From Aureobasidium sp. EXF-3400 (Eukaryota > Ascomycota > Dothideomycetes > Dothideales > Saccotheciaceae), in assembly GCA_024195585.1 (NCBI GenBank), contig SWBL01000037.1, positions 148,598 to 212,597 of the forward strand: a DNA stretch of 64,000 nt, given 5' to 3'. The notes below the pieces were generated by a model that saw only the letters and a program-made list of their open reading frames with translations, searched no databases and had not been told where the DNA came from. Of the stretch, positions 1 to 9,503 are shown one piece after another. Made by a program: the position numbers and the translations under genes. Within the stretch, counting starts at the first letter, position 1, and each line of letters opens with the position of its first letter.

Positions 1-1510
1 CGGCTAATTTATGATTATGACGTGCGGACCGTTCAATCGGCTTTGACGTTGATGAACAATGAAAAGGTAACAATGGAGAGTTGTAATATTGGGTTGTATG
101 GTGGAGAGCAGGATAGCACGTATTTGAGATAGAAGAGAAAGAGCAAGAGTAAAGAGGCAATTGACAATGGGAAGAACGAGAAAAGAGCCGTCTCGTCAGG
201 TCACGGAAGTAGTTGTGGAGGACTGCGTCTCCCCACTGCTTCGACACAGCGCACGGTTCTCAAAAAGCCCTGGCCGAGAACTACCGCCCGACGCTGGCTT
301 CGGCGGTATTCGGTCTAACTCGTGTCTGAGAGGAAAAGTGCGGAGAGGTATGGAGAAGGGGGTTTGAATGACAGGCGCTGGAGGTTGAAGCATGCTGCAC
401 TGTCTGTGTGGTTGTGAGACTTACGGTTCATGGCAGAAGCGATCGACTCGACGATTGATATGGGAGTGACGATTGCGACGATCGCTATGCAAAAGAAGCA
501 TTTTCGAAGCCCATGCGTCTGGGGCAGTCTCACTGTGGTTCTGTGAAGAGCCTGAGGCCTAGCGGCCATGTCGTCCAGTTTTCTGCGTCTTAAAGAGTGA
601 TTGTGTGTAACAAAGACGACGCCTTTGACTGTGACTGGCTTTGCTTGTTTTGGCCCTCTCTCCTCTGATAATGACATGGTTCTCACACAAAGACCCTCAC
701 TTACCAGTAGATACACAGGACTGCACAAGCTTCAACACGAGAAAGGCGCCTCGACAGGGTACCGGGATGCAGTTGACGAGGATGCTGCAGCGGAAAAGAT
801 GGTCTGACTTTTGCTGGCGGTGTTCTCACCTGCCTTGTCGACGGCTTGTACCAGCGTCTGGGATGCAGCGGAATGTGATTGGCACAAGCAATGTTGGCAA
901 CATGAAGTAGACAGCGGTGCAAAGCCACGAGCAAACATGTCAAGCCACCGACGCCACAATACCCCGCCGTCGACGCAGCTGACGATCACGGCGTCACTGG
1001 ATCCTTGTTTTGCTCCCGCATCTTCATCAACGAAATAGTGAGTGAAGTCAGGAAAAGGCACTCGCTCGAGCCACAAACACGGAACATGTCACATTCAAGC
1101 TTCTCGTGGATGTGGATTGGTCGCAGAACTGGTCGTGCAGGGCTTCAACACCCGTTTTTATGCATCAAAGTGCCTTGAACTGTTGTGATGCGGTAGATCT
1201 GGACCTCAAAGTGGAGGCTGCATCTACGTCATGCGCGCACCTCGACTTCCTGTTTTAAGGACCTTGAGACCTGCCACCTTCCATTCTTGAACCATTCACT
1301 TTCGCAATTCAATTTAATTGTAATCTGGACGACCAATACCGTACTTGACGATACACGAAACAGTAAATTCACCACTAACGACCACACTTTACGAACACGA
1401 ACATGGAGAAGATTAAGAAGATTTTGTTAGTATAGCTAAACCATCTCGCATGCCCCTTGCTAATATGTCTTCTCGACAGCTCTCCTGGCCATGAGCAGGA
1501 CGAAAATGTC
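1..1510. other. Intergenic, no gene called
   Basis: No reading frame here looks like a conserved protein; the open frames are short, overlap on both strands and have mixed composition. The last 100 nt are the leader of the dehydrin-like gene. A pyrimidine-rich stretch ending in CAG at about 1478-1480 could be an acceptor of a 5'-UTR intron, which would not change the chosen start at 1511. Confidence 0.5.
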
Positions 1511-4500
1511 ATGTATAACGACCCCAAGACAAGTGGCACTTCTACCACCAGAGATAGCGCTGCACCCACCCAGCACACTGTTGGCTCCAGTAACACGGAC
1601 ACAAACCTCAGACAAGACGTCCTCGATCCTCAAACCAACACCAACTCTCGACCCAACATGACCGACAATGTCAGCACAGCAAGCATTAGATCCGGCGTTG
1701 TTGGCGCCGGTCAGGAACCTCGTAACGTCGAGGGCACCGGCTTCACAGACTATGCCGCTGGAGGTGGTCTGTCAGCACCGCAGCAAAAGCTTCCTGTCAG
1801 AAGTGTCACCCCTGTTGGACAGTCTCGTCCCAGGCCTACACAGATGGAGACCATGGACCCAAGCGGCTTCGTGAACAGCTCACATGCACACAGAGGTCTT
1901 GGACACAACTACAATGGTGACCCCTGTCCTGAGGGCCAAGAGCCCGCTGTTCCTGGTTACGTTCATCACCAGCACGGTCCCCACAGCACAGATATCGCCA
2001 ACCAGCTCGACCCTCATGTACCCGGCGGGTTCCCCTCGGACGATGGTCTTGACACATATGAGCGTAGAAGAGATGGTGGTTTGGCATCAGGCTCTACTGG
2101 CCTAGGTTCAGATGCTTATGCTACTGAGCAACGCACTGGTGCCAGCGGCAGGGATGCTGCTCTTGGTACCGCGGCTGGAGCTGCCGGTATTGGCGCTTAT
2201 GAGCACGCTCAGCACCATAACAATCTTTCTGCCCGGGTTGAGGATCCCAACTACGATCCCTTGCTTGCACAGCAAAGACAGGAGCGTATAAGTGACTTCG
2301 ACGCTGCCATGGCTGGCGGCCAAAGATCGCAGCCAAATGCATACAACTCTAGCTCAGCTGTCGTGTCACCATCGACTACTGAACGCTCCTTCCCGCTCAC
2401 TAGCCACCCTACCACCGCCACCAACTCTAGGGATGTTCCTTCAGAAACATCTAGAACTCACCACGGTAGGGATGCCGCTCTTGTCGGAGGAGGGCTTGGC
2501 GCCGCTGGCCTGGCTGCACATGAGGCTGGATCTCACAGACCTTCACACGAAATCGAGGGCTACGATGACCAGCGCTTCGATCCCTCTGCTGCTTCTGGCG
2601 ATAAACCTACCCGCATTCCTAATTTGATGTACGGTAACTCGCACAAGCCAGGCCAAGGAGTCAATCCTACAGAAACTGCCAGCGGTACAGGCTACGGCAG
2701 GGAAGCACTTCCAGGCCATGGTGTGAACCCATCAGAGACTGCTAGCGGCCTTGGTGCTGGCGCTCTGGCCGGTACATACGAGTCTCCCGAGCACCGCGCT
2801 GGTGGAGTCCCAAGACAAGGTGTTAGTGCAGCAGAGACCGCTAGCGGTCAACAATACGGTAGAGAACCACTGTCAGGTCACCGAGTGAATGCCGGAGAGA
2901 CCGCCAGTGGTCAATCCTACGGCGGTGTCGCTGACCCGCAGTTGCAAAACTACAACCGCAGCGGCCCCACCGAGACTGACCCTGCCTCCAAGACCGTCGG
3001 TCCCCACAAGAGCAACCTCATGAACGTCATCGACCCTCGTGTTCAGCCTGAGCCCGAGAAGATGAAGGACAGAACTACCGCTGGACCTCACCAGAGCAAC
3101 ATGATGAACCGTGCCGATCCCCGTGTGGACTCTGACCTCTCCAAGCAAAATGAGCATCACTACGGCAGGGATGCAGCTGTTGCTGGAGGATTGGGCGCTA
3201 CTGGAGCTGGCGCTTATGAGTATGGCAAGCACCACAATCAGCCCGCTGAGAGCATCGGTACCTCCGCTTTCGATCCTCGTTCAACCAACACGACTAACCT
3301 TGTGGACCCGAACCACGACCCAATCCTTGAACAGCAGAGAATTGAGCGCCAACGTGCCTATGACAATGCCTTGGCTGGTAGTGCAGGAGCTGGAGGCGCA
3401 GGTGCTTACGACCAGAGCACTCTTGGAACTTCTCCATTCGCTTCTCGTTCTGCTAACACCGATCCTGCTCTGGCACAACAACAATCGGGACATCACTATG
3501 GTCGCGACGCCGCTCTTGCTGGTGGTGCTGCTGGCATCGGAGCAGGTGCTTACGAGCATGGTAGACACCAAGGTGGCCCTTCAGACGCTGCGCTTGGAAC
3601 CTCCACCTTCGATCCTCGTTCGACCAACACCGGTAACGTTGTCGATCCCAGCACCGACCCCACTCTCGCACAGCAACAACAAGGTCATCACTATGGCCGT
3701 GACACTGCACTTGTTGGAGGTGCTGGAGCTGCTGGTGCCGGTGCCTACGAGTACGGCAAGCACCATGGTACTGGTAACAACTTCGGCACTTCTACCCTTG
3801 ATCCTACCTCTACAGGCGGAGCCCCAGTCGTCGATCCTAACCATGACCCAATTCTCGCACGTGAAAGAGAAGAACGTCAACACTTTGCTCGTGACGCAGC
3901 TGTAACTGGTGGAGCCGGGGCAGCCGGCTATGGTGCCTACGAGGCTCTTGACCCCAAGGAGCAGGAGAAGGCACGCAAGGCTCAACAGCACCAGATGGAC
4001 AAGGACATGAAGCACTCGCAGCATCAAACGGAAAAGGACCTAAAGCACCAGCAGAAGGAGCGTGAACACGAAATCGCCAAGCAAGAAAAAATGGCCGAGA
4101 AGCAACGCGAGAAGGAAGCCGACAGATCCGAAAAGGAAGCCGAAAGAGCTACCAGGGAGAACGAACAACCTGAGAAGAAACACCACGGCATTCTCGGCTT
4201 CCTCCACCGCGACAAGAAGAACGAGCCCGAAGAGGACTTGCGCCAACAGGGTCGTCTCCAGGAAGCCGACATTGCAACCCACGAGCGCCACCAACGCGAA
4301 CTCGAAGCCCGCGCTGCTGATGGCTCCATCCCCGCTGCGGGAGCTAGCTTTGAACCCTCGCTCGAGGAGCAGAGAACAAACCCTCTTGCTTCGGCCCCGT
4401 ACAACAACATTGAGGAGCACGGTCACCAGACTGTCTCTACCGATACTACTGGCCGTCACCGTCTGCACAAGGATCCTCCTGCTAGTGTGCTCAAGGAGCG

Positions 4501-4561
4501 CGGTCTGGAGACTGATCACCCCTATGGAGATAGCCATGGTGCCAATGTCCGTTTTGCTTAA
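1511..4561 (+). CDS. Dehydrin-like DPR-motif stress protein with long Gly/Ala/Tyr/His repeats
   Basis: Predicted 1016-residue hydrophilic, mostly disordered protein. Around residues 500-540 there are two copies of a GPHxSN-xxNxxDPRV block, the hallmark of the fungal dehydrin-like (DPR) family linked to tolerance of osmotic, oxidative and freezing stress. Before it lie about five ETASG repeats (residues 375-475). Throughout the middle lies a repeated module of the form HHYGRDAALAGG followed by GAGAYE and a basic HH tail, with about six copies, interleaved with NxDPxLxQQR-type stretches. The C-terminal quarter is a Lys/Glu/Gln helix-prone region followed by a short conserved-looking tail. The frame is open upstream without an ATG, so I chose the ATG at 1511; a spliced upstream start is possible. 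Family assignment rests on the DPR motif; the stress role is known for the family and inferred here. Confidence 0.8.
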   Translation: MYNDPKTSGTSTTRDSAAPTQHTVGSSNTDTNLRQDVLDPQTNTNSRPNMTDNVSTASIRSGVVGAGQEPRNVEGTGFTDYAAGGGLSAPQQKLPVRSVTPVGQSRPRPTQMETMDPSGFVNSSHAHRGLGHNYNGDPCPEGQEPAVPGYVHHQHGPHSTDIANQLDPHVPGGFPSDDGLDTYERRRDGGLASGSTGLGSDAYATEQRTGASGRDAALGTAAGAAGIGAYEHAQHHNNLSARVEDPNYDPLLAQQRQERISDFDAAMAGGQRSQPNAYNSSSAVVSPSTTERSFPLTSHPTTATNSRDVPSETSRTHHGRDAALVGGGLGAAGLAAHEAGSHRPSHEIEGYDDQRFDPSAASGDKPTRIPNLMYGNSHKPGQGVNPTETASGTGYGREALPGHGVNPSETASGLGAGALAGTYESPEHRAGGVPRQGVSAAETASGQQYGREPLSGHRVNAGETASGQSYGGVADPQLQNYNRSGPTETDPASKTVGPHKSNLMNVIDPRVQPEPEKMKDRTTAGPHQSNMMNRADPRVDSDLSKQNEHHYGRDAAVAGGLGATGAGAYEYGKHHNQPAESIGTSAFDPRSTNTTNLVDPNHDPILEQQRIERQRAYDNALAGSAGAGGAGAYDQSTLGTSPFASRSANTDPALAQQQSGHHYGRDAALAGGAAGIGAGAYEHGRHQGGPSDAALGTSTFDPRSTNTGNVVDPSTDPTLAQQQQGHHYGRDTALVGGAGAAGAGAYEYGKHHGTGNNFGTSTLDPTSTGGAPVVDPNHDPILAREREERQHFARDAAVTGGAGAAGYGAYEALDPKEQEKARKAQQHQMDKDMKHSQHQTEKDLKHQQKEREHEIAKQEKMAEKQREKEADRSEKEAERATRENEQPEKKHHGILGFLHRDKKNEPEEDLRQQGRLQEADIATHERHQRELEARAADGSIPAAGASFEPSLEEQRTNPLASAPYNNIEEHGHQTVSTDTTGRHRLHKDPPASVLKERGLETDHPYGDSHGANVRFA

Positions 4562-5397
4562 GCAGTAACTGAGAGGATTGAGGTTTAAGAAGGTTGTGTT
4601 TTCGTTTTCGTAATCACGATCGATGATTCTTTTTTTTTATCTCTATAATGAACATTGTAGTCACGGTTCCGAATATTCAGTCATGATAAGCTTTTTTTTA
4701 CAAACATTTACTATGCCGCAGATGTCGTTTTGAACTTTTGTAGAGTTTTGGTTGTTCGTTTTTTGATATGGTATGGCAAAAGCACTATCGTCGTGTGCTT
4801 CTTGCCAGCAAAATTTGTTTAGGGATGTTGCCCAAATGAATGACACGAATAGAACTGCTACGAGAGAGAAGGACGAAGATCGTCCACGTGGAGATTGTGA
4901 TGCAGAAAGGGTGTGTTCCCAATGGAGTTCAAAGTACTGAATTGCCAGATGGCAGTAGCTGAACTTTGTATACGAAGCATTTTTAAAAGTAAGCGCGACA
5001 TGTTGCGTATTCTGCACATGAAAAGCGATGTTTGACATTTTTTTTATGATTTTCGTTATTTGGTGTACGGTCTGAGATCTAAACAATGACAGACCGCTAT
5101 TGTTCTCTAATCAGTTATGAGAGGGGATGGCATTGGTATCCGCGGTTATCAGCCAGGGTGATATGCACAACGAGTAAAATCTTGGGCAAAAATCAAAGCC
5201 AGTGTCTGGCACTGAGTATGCGCATGCCCGCTGTAGTTCCGTGTCGCTTGCGCAATTGCAACTCTCCATCTCCTGCGTCCTGACTTGAGCGATCCTCGTA
5301 CAGGTTGGCTTCAAAGCCTCCTGTGTCATTCCACTCTGCTTAGCTTTCTTGTAGCCTTTTGTTGCGCGACTCGGGCTCTTTTCGGGTTTCGCATTCC
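4562..5397. other. Convergent 3' intergenic region
   Basis: Lies between the 3' ends of the dehydrin-like gene and LSM7. It contains T-rich tracts near 4628 and 5040 that probably serve 3'-end formation. No convincing gene is seen on either strand. Confidence 0.5.
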
Positions 5398-6081
5398 TCA
5401 GATGGCAGCGGCACCTTCTTCCTCAGCTTGCACGAAAGGGTTCGCGATTTCTTCGCTGCCGTCGAGAGGGGAGATGAGGACGAGGAGGGTTCCGCGAGCG
5501 ACTAGGAGACCTAGAGGTCTTGATGAGGTGTTGCCTTCGTCGTCTGTGTTTTGGTGTATGTTAGCTTTGTCTCGAGCAGTAAAGAGGGTTCCATGTAAAA
5601 AGAGAACGAGAGGTATGGGTGGGAAGGAGAATTGAGAGAATGTGAGTGGCGCAGGGATGAGCCTTACCTCTTGTGATCTCCTTGACGTCGTCGAGGACGA
5701 GATTCATGAGTTGATCGTAGCCTTTGAGTGTGCCAGTGACTGTGTTTGGTCGCGTCAGTACTTGCAATTCTGTCTTTGCATCTCTTGTATCGGTCCATAT
5801 CATTCTTGTGCCTTCCTCATGCTTTCTCTTTTGGAAATTCTTTCGCGTGGGTGACAAAACTCACCTTCTCTGCCTCCACTGAATTTGACCTGGATTTCCT
5901 TGTCCATGTACTTGTTCAGATCGAGAATGTTCTCCTTCTTCGGGCGCGGTGTCTCGGAGTCGTTGTTGTGCGATGAGTTGTTGTTGTTGTGAGCGCCGCC
6001 GCGACCACCACCTCTTCCACCGCGGTTTCCACCACGGTTCCCTCCTCTGTTGCCGCCTCTGAATTGACCACGTTCTGACAT
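5398..6081 (-). CDS. U6 snRNA-associated Sm-like protein LSm7, three exons
   Basis: Exons read 6081-5865, 5739-5668 and 5543-5398, giving 144 residues. LSm7 is a subunit of the LSm1-7 ring (cytoplasmic mRNA decapping) and the LSm2-8 ring (nuclear U6 snRNA). The Sm fold is clear: Sm1 runs from LDLNKYMDKEIQVKF through GYDQLMNLVLDD, and Sm2 holds the LGLLVARGTLLVLISP strand pair. The N-terminus carries an RGG/GGN repeat of about 25 residues, an added disordered RNA-binding type tail, then a His/Asn-rich linker. Both introns (125 and 124 nt) are long for this window and have GTGAGT and GTAAGG donors and CACAG acceptors. Splicing restores the family sequence exactly across both junctions, which is strong support for the model. 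Confidence 0.93.
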
Positions 6082-6855
6082 TGTGTTGGGTGGAATGTGA
6101 TTTGCGAGTCGAGAGTTGAATCTGACGTAGAGCTGTCAATGGCGGAGCTCGCGCACGGCGGAGAAGCGGCCAGCGGAGAGGAGAGGAAGCAGCGGTGGAG
6201 ATCCGTGCGTTTGCGCCTTCCCTTCCGCTCCGCGATCGATGCAGGGAAGTCGTTTTGGACTTTGCGGCTTTTTATGACTGACTTGCCGTGATAGCCTGGA
6301 GGCCCTGAACATAACCTGTTTGGGGCGTTAAAGTTGCGAGAGTGGATTGTCACTGGTGAGGCGTCGTTTGTAGAGCTCTTCGGTTAGTCTTGTTGTTATA
6401 GACGAGTGAGATTAAGTTCACAGATACTACTGGCTATCAGACTTGGTATTCCCGCGTAAAGGAGCGCTTTCCGGTCGTGGTTCGTGACATGGTTTCCACA
6501 CCGCTCCGCCCGGCGCGCAAGGGCGGTAGGAGGATACGCGGCCGGTGACGAATACACGCTGCACGCTGGTGAGCTTGCCGGGCCAGACTGGAAGCGCCAG
6601 TTGAGAGTGCCGGGCTAGGTGGGCGACCATTGTCGCCAAGGCCCAGTCAGAGGCTTTGAAATAGACAGGCTGGATGGGTATTGGCAGCATTGGCGGCAGC
6701 GACACATCCCAAAGCCGACAAAGCTGTGCGCTTCCCTCTACACGCGCCCAAACCGTCGTGCAAGTCGTCGTTGTGCGCAGCCCTCTTAACCTCAAGCCAG
6801 CGTCCACCGCTACCTGCCTTCCACCGCACACCACCCACCGCAGTCCGCGCTGACA
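6082..6855. other. Divergent promoter region between LSM7 and the zinc-finger gene
   Basis: The two genes are transcribed away from each other, so both promoters lie in these 774 nt. CT-rich tracts sit in the last 150 nt before the ATG at 6856. No TATA box or gene is evident. Confidence 0.5.
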
Positions 6856-8944
6856 ATGTCCGAAGCCGCTCCGCCCACCGATGCCCGCGGCCTGGGTATG
6901 TCCATGTCGTGATCTATACACATATCCAACACTATACTAATGCCATGCAGTCAATCCCAGCGCAAAGCGCAAGAGAAGTCCTTCGTTGGCCCCGTACCAA
7001 GGAGGACTCGCGCCGCAGAACAAGGCGCCAAAGACGAACAACGTGAGCAGTCAGCTGCAGATCAACTACATTGCGCGCCAATGCATCGACGACCTCCCCT
7101 TCATTTCCAAGGAGGCCACGCTTCCTGGCATGCTGGAAACCTTGTCATCCTACACACAAGTCCTCGATCGTCATGAGTCGCTGGCTAGCAACCTCGGCGC
7201 TCGTCCTCTCGGCCCAATCCTGATCAAGCGCTTTGAGCGCTGCTTCGATGCGCCCCCGCGAGTCATCGCTTCACACTCTCATGCTAGAGAGTCAGACCTG
7301 CCTCAGGTGACCTGGCTGGACGTCGTGCACTTTGCCCAGGCCCATCCCTCGCAATTCACCCTGTCCACCTTCAGTGAAGGCCGTCGTGTGTGCCAGTTCT
7401 ACTACCCTCAGAAGCAGGTGCGCGTGCAGATTTCCGAAGAGGACTTTCTGTTCATCAACAGTGGCAGATGTCAGGATCTCATTCCACCGCTTCCTATCTG
7501 GGAGGATGAAGAGAAAGAGGTGGCTACCTGCGAGCTTGTCGAGAAAGCTCTGAGAGATCTCACTGCAGCTGCCGACTCGGTCGCTGCTCGTACCCGTCAA
7601 CTGGCCCATCGCCTCAAGGGGAGAAGGATGGCCATTCTTGAACGCAGATCTACCGAAGAATCGCATAACAACCAAGTCCAGCAGCAAGCTGTACCTCCTT
7701 CTTTCGTCTCGGTCAACAACACCAACCAACAACCAGTTGTTCAGCAGCCTCAACAACAACATCCGCAGTCTCCAGAGAAGCTTGATCCTGCTTTGCACAT
7801 CCGCAACGACCTTCTCAAGCACTTCCAGTCTCTTCCCAAACAAGTACCTCAGCAACCCGACAACCGCCGCGTCTCGTCCATCCAGCAGCAGCCCCAGTCA
7901 CCACCTTTTCAAACACCGCAAAACTTCAACCAGCACCCTCGCCCAACTCTCGAATCGACCCCCACCTCAGTCTCTCCCGTACCCACCAATGTCGCCGCCA
8001 TAGCAGCCGCCGCTGCTGCTCAAGCCTCGCATTATGTCCGCGACGAATCACCACAATCGCAACCTCGCCACAACTTCTCAAAACCCCTGCCACCGTCGCA
8101 AGAAGTGTCGCAACCCTATCGTACGATTTGTCAAACACACATGGAAAGTCTGCCGCGCGGCTCCCGCGTCATGCCTCCGTGCGATCGCTGCAGACGTTTG
8201 AAGATGGATTGTCTGAAGAATCTATCCTCATGTGGTGGATGCACGAAAAAGCATGCAAGATGTCACTGGAAAGAGGTGTCCCGTGAGGAAGTACAAGGAC
8301 TAGACGGCTTTGAAGAGGCAGAAAGAGTAGCCAACGAATATGCAAATGGCACCAGGAGATTCAGTGCTGAATATTCAGCCAGCGATACTAGCATGGATGT
8401 GGATACTAGAAGTCCTTTTGACTACCCTAGCCACACCGGAGCATCTACACCAGGTGGATTGGGCGTTCAGGGCTTCTCTCGCCCACAAACAGCAGGATAC
8501 CCCGAGGTCCAACAGCAAAGTTCATACCCTCCACCACAGGCGCCTCAACAGCAACAAGGCTACGAAGATCCAAACAACAACAATAGCACCTATCGCGCAC
8601 CCGCATCCGCACCGAGACCTTTCCCAGAAGACTTGACTCAGCAACAGCAACAAACCCAACAACAACAAGACCGCACAATGGACCTCCTGCGTGTGCTCGG
8701 AAACCACAACAACGGCATTACTTCGTCCTCTCCAGTCCCTACAAACCCCACTCCTGCTCCCGTCACCGACACCAACAACAACAACCAAAACAGAAACAAC
8801 GGCGCATTTAGATCTTCATTTACACCTGCTAATGAAGTCCCTGCTGGTGCTTCTGGCCATGTGGGAAATGCGACAAATGGACAAGGCGCTAATATCATGA
8901 CATCTGAGGTGCCTAGTGCGACTGGTGAAGCCCAAAGAGTGTAG
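6856..8944 (+). CDS. Putative regulator with an internal Zn2Cys6 zinc cluster
   Basis: Exon 1 is 6856-6895 (13 codons plus one base) and exon 2 is 6951-8944, giving 677 residues. The 55-nt intron has a GTATGT donor and TGCAG acceptor; splicing supplies an ATG and a KRKR basic stretch absent from the long exon alone. Residues about 35-250 form a structured-looking domain I cannot name. A Gln/Pro/Asn-rich linker follows. At about residue 423 there is a perfect C-x2-C-x6-C-x6-C-x2-C-x6-C zinc cluster with the basic RRLKMD loop typical of fungal binuclear DNA-binding domains. The C-terminus is again Gln/Asn/Pro-rich, like an activation region. The cluster lies in the middle of the chain rather than near the N-terminus, and no fungal-specific middle homology region follows it. 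DNA binding is inferred; targets are unknown. Confidence 0.8.
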
Positions 8945-9503
8945 AAACCTCGAGGTGTGGTGGATGAAGCTTATCTCGAGCGTCACCGTCGTCGCACGAG
9001 GAGGTCTTGGCGTCAGTATCCGTCTTCTCCTGAGTTGGGCGAAGGGGATGGCAGAAACAGGCCTTGGACACTCTGAAAGGAAGCAAGACGCAGACGTGCA
9101 AGGCAAGCGGGTAGACTGGCTTTGTCCCAAGAAAATTCTCTTTGGTTGTTGAAGAAGGAGCGTGCTCTTTCCTATGTTTTTGGAAAGGAGGAGTGGAAAC
9201 CATTGGGTTTAATGATGTCTTTTTTTTTTCTTTTTTTCTTTTTTTTCTCTTGGTCATTTCTAGGTTCTGAAGTCGCGGTTCTGCTGTGCAGAAGATACTC
9301 TCGTTTTGCATTTTCTTTCTTGCTTTCTTTTCATTTCTCTTAATAGCGTCTTGGGTTTGGGTTTAGCGATTCAGCGGTATTCCAGATTGGCAAGAACCTC
9401 ACAGTTTTACAAATTTTGTTTTGACTGAGAATTTGTGCAAAAAGAGACTCTATATGATAGTGAGAACCTTTCGCTATTTGCAACAAGTGGCTTTGCTGGA
9501 GAC
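8945..9503. other. Convergent 3' intergenic region
   Basis: Between the zinc-finger gene and APC4, whose 3' ends face each other. It contains an interrupted T-run at 9221-9250 that probably belongs to a 3' UTR. No gene seen. Confidence 0.5.

Noticed and set aside
315..1076. Minus-strand open frames (315-728 and 732-1076)
   Set aside because: No ATG-supported conserved composition, overlapped by equally long plus-strand frames, and no family resemblance.
9221..9250. T-rich run after the zinc-finger gene as a mobile-element tail
   Set aside because: Interrupted by C and fits an ordinary 3' UTR; no tRNA-like head is present.
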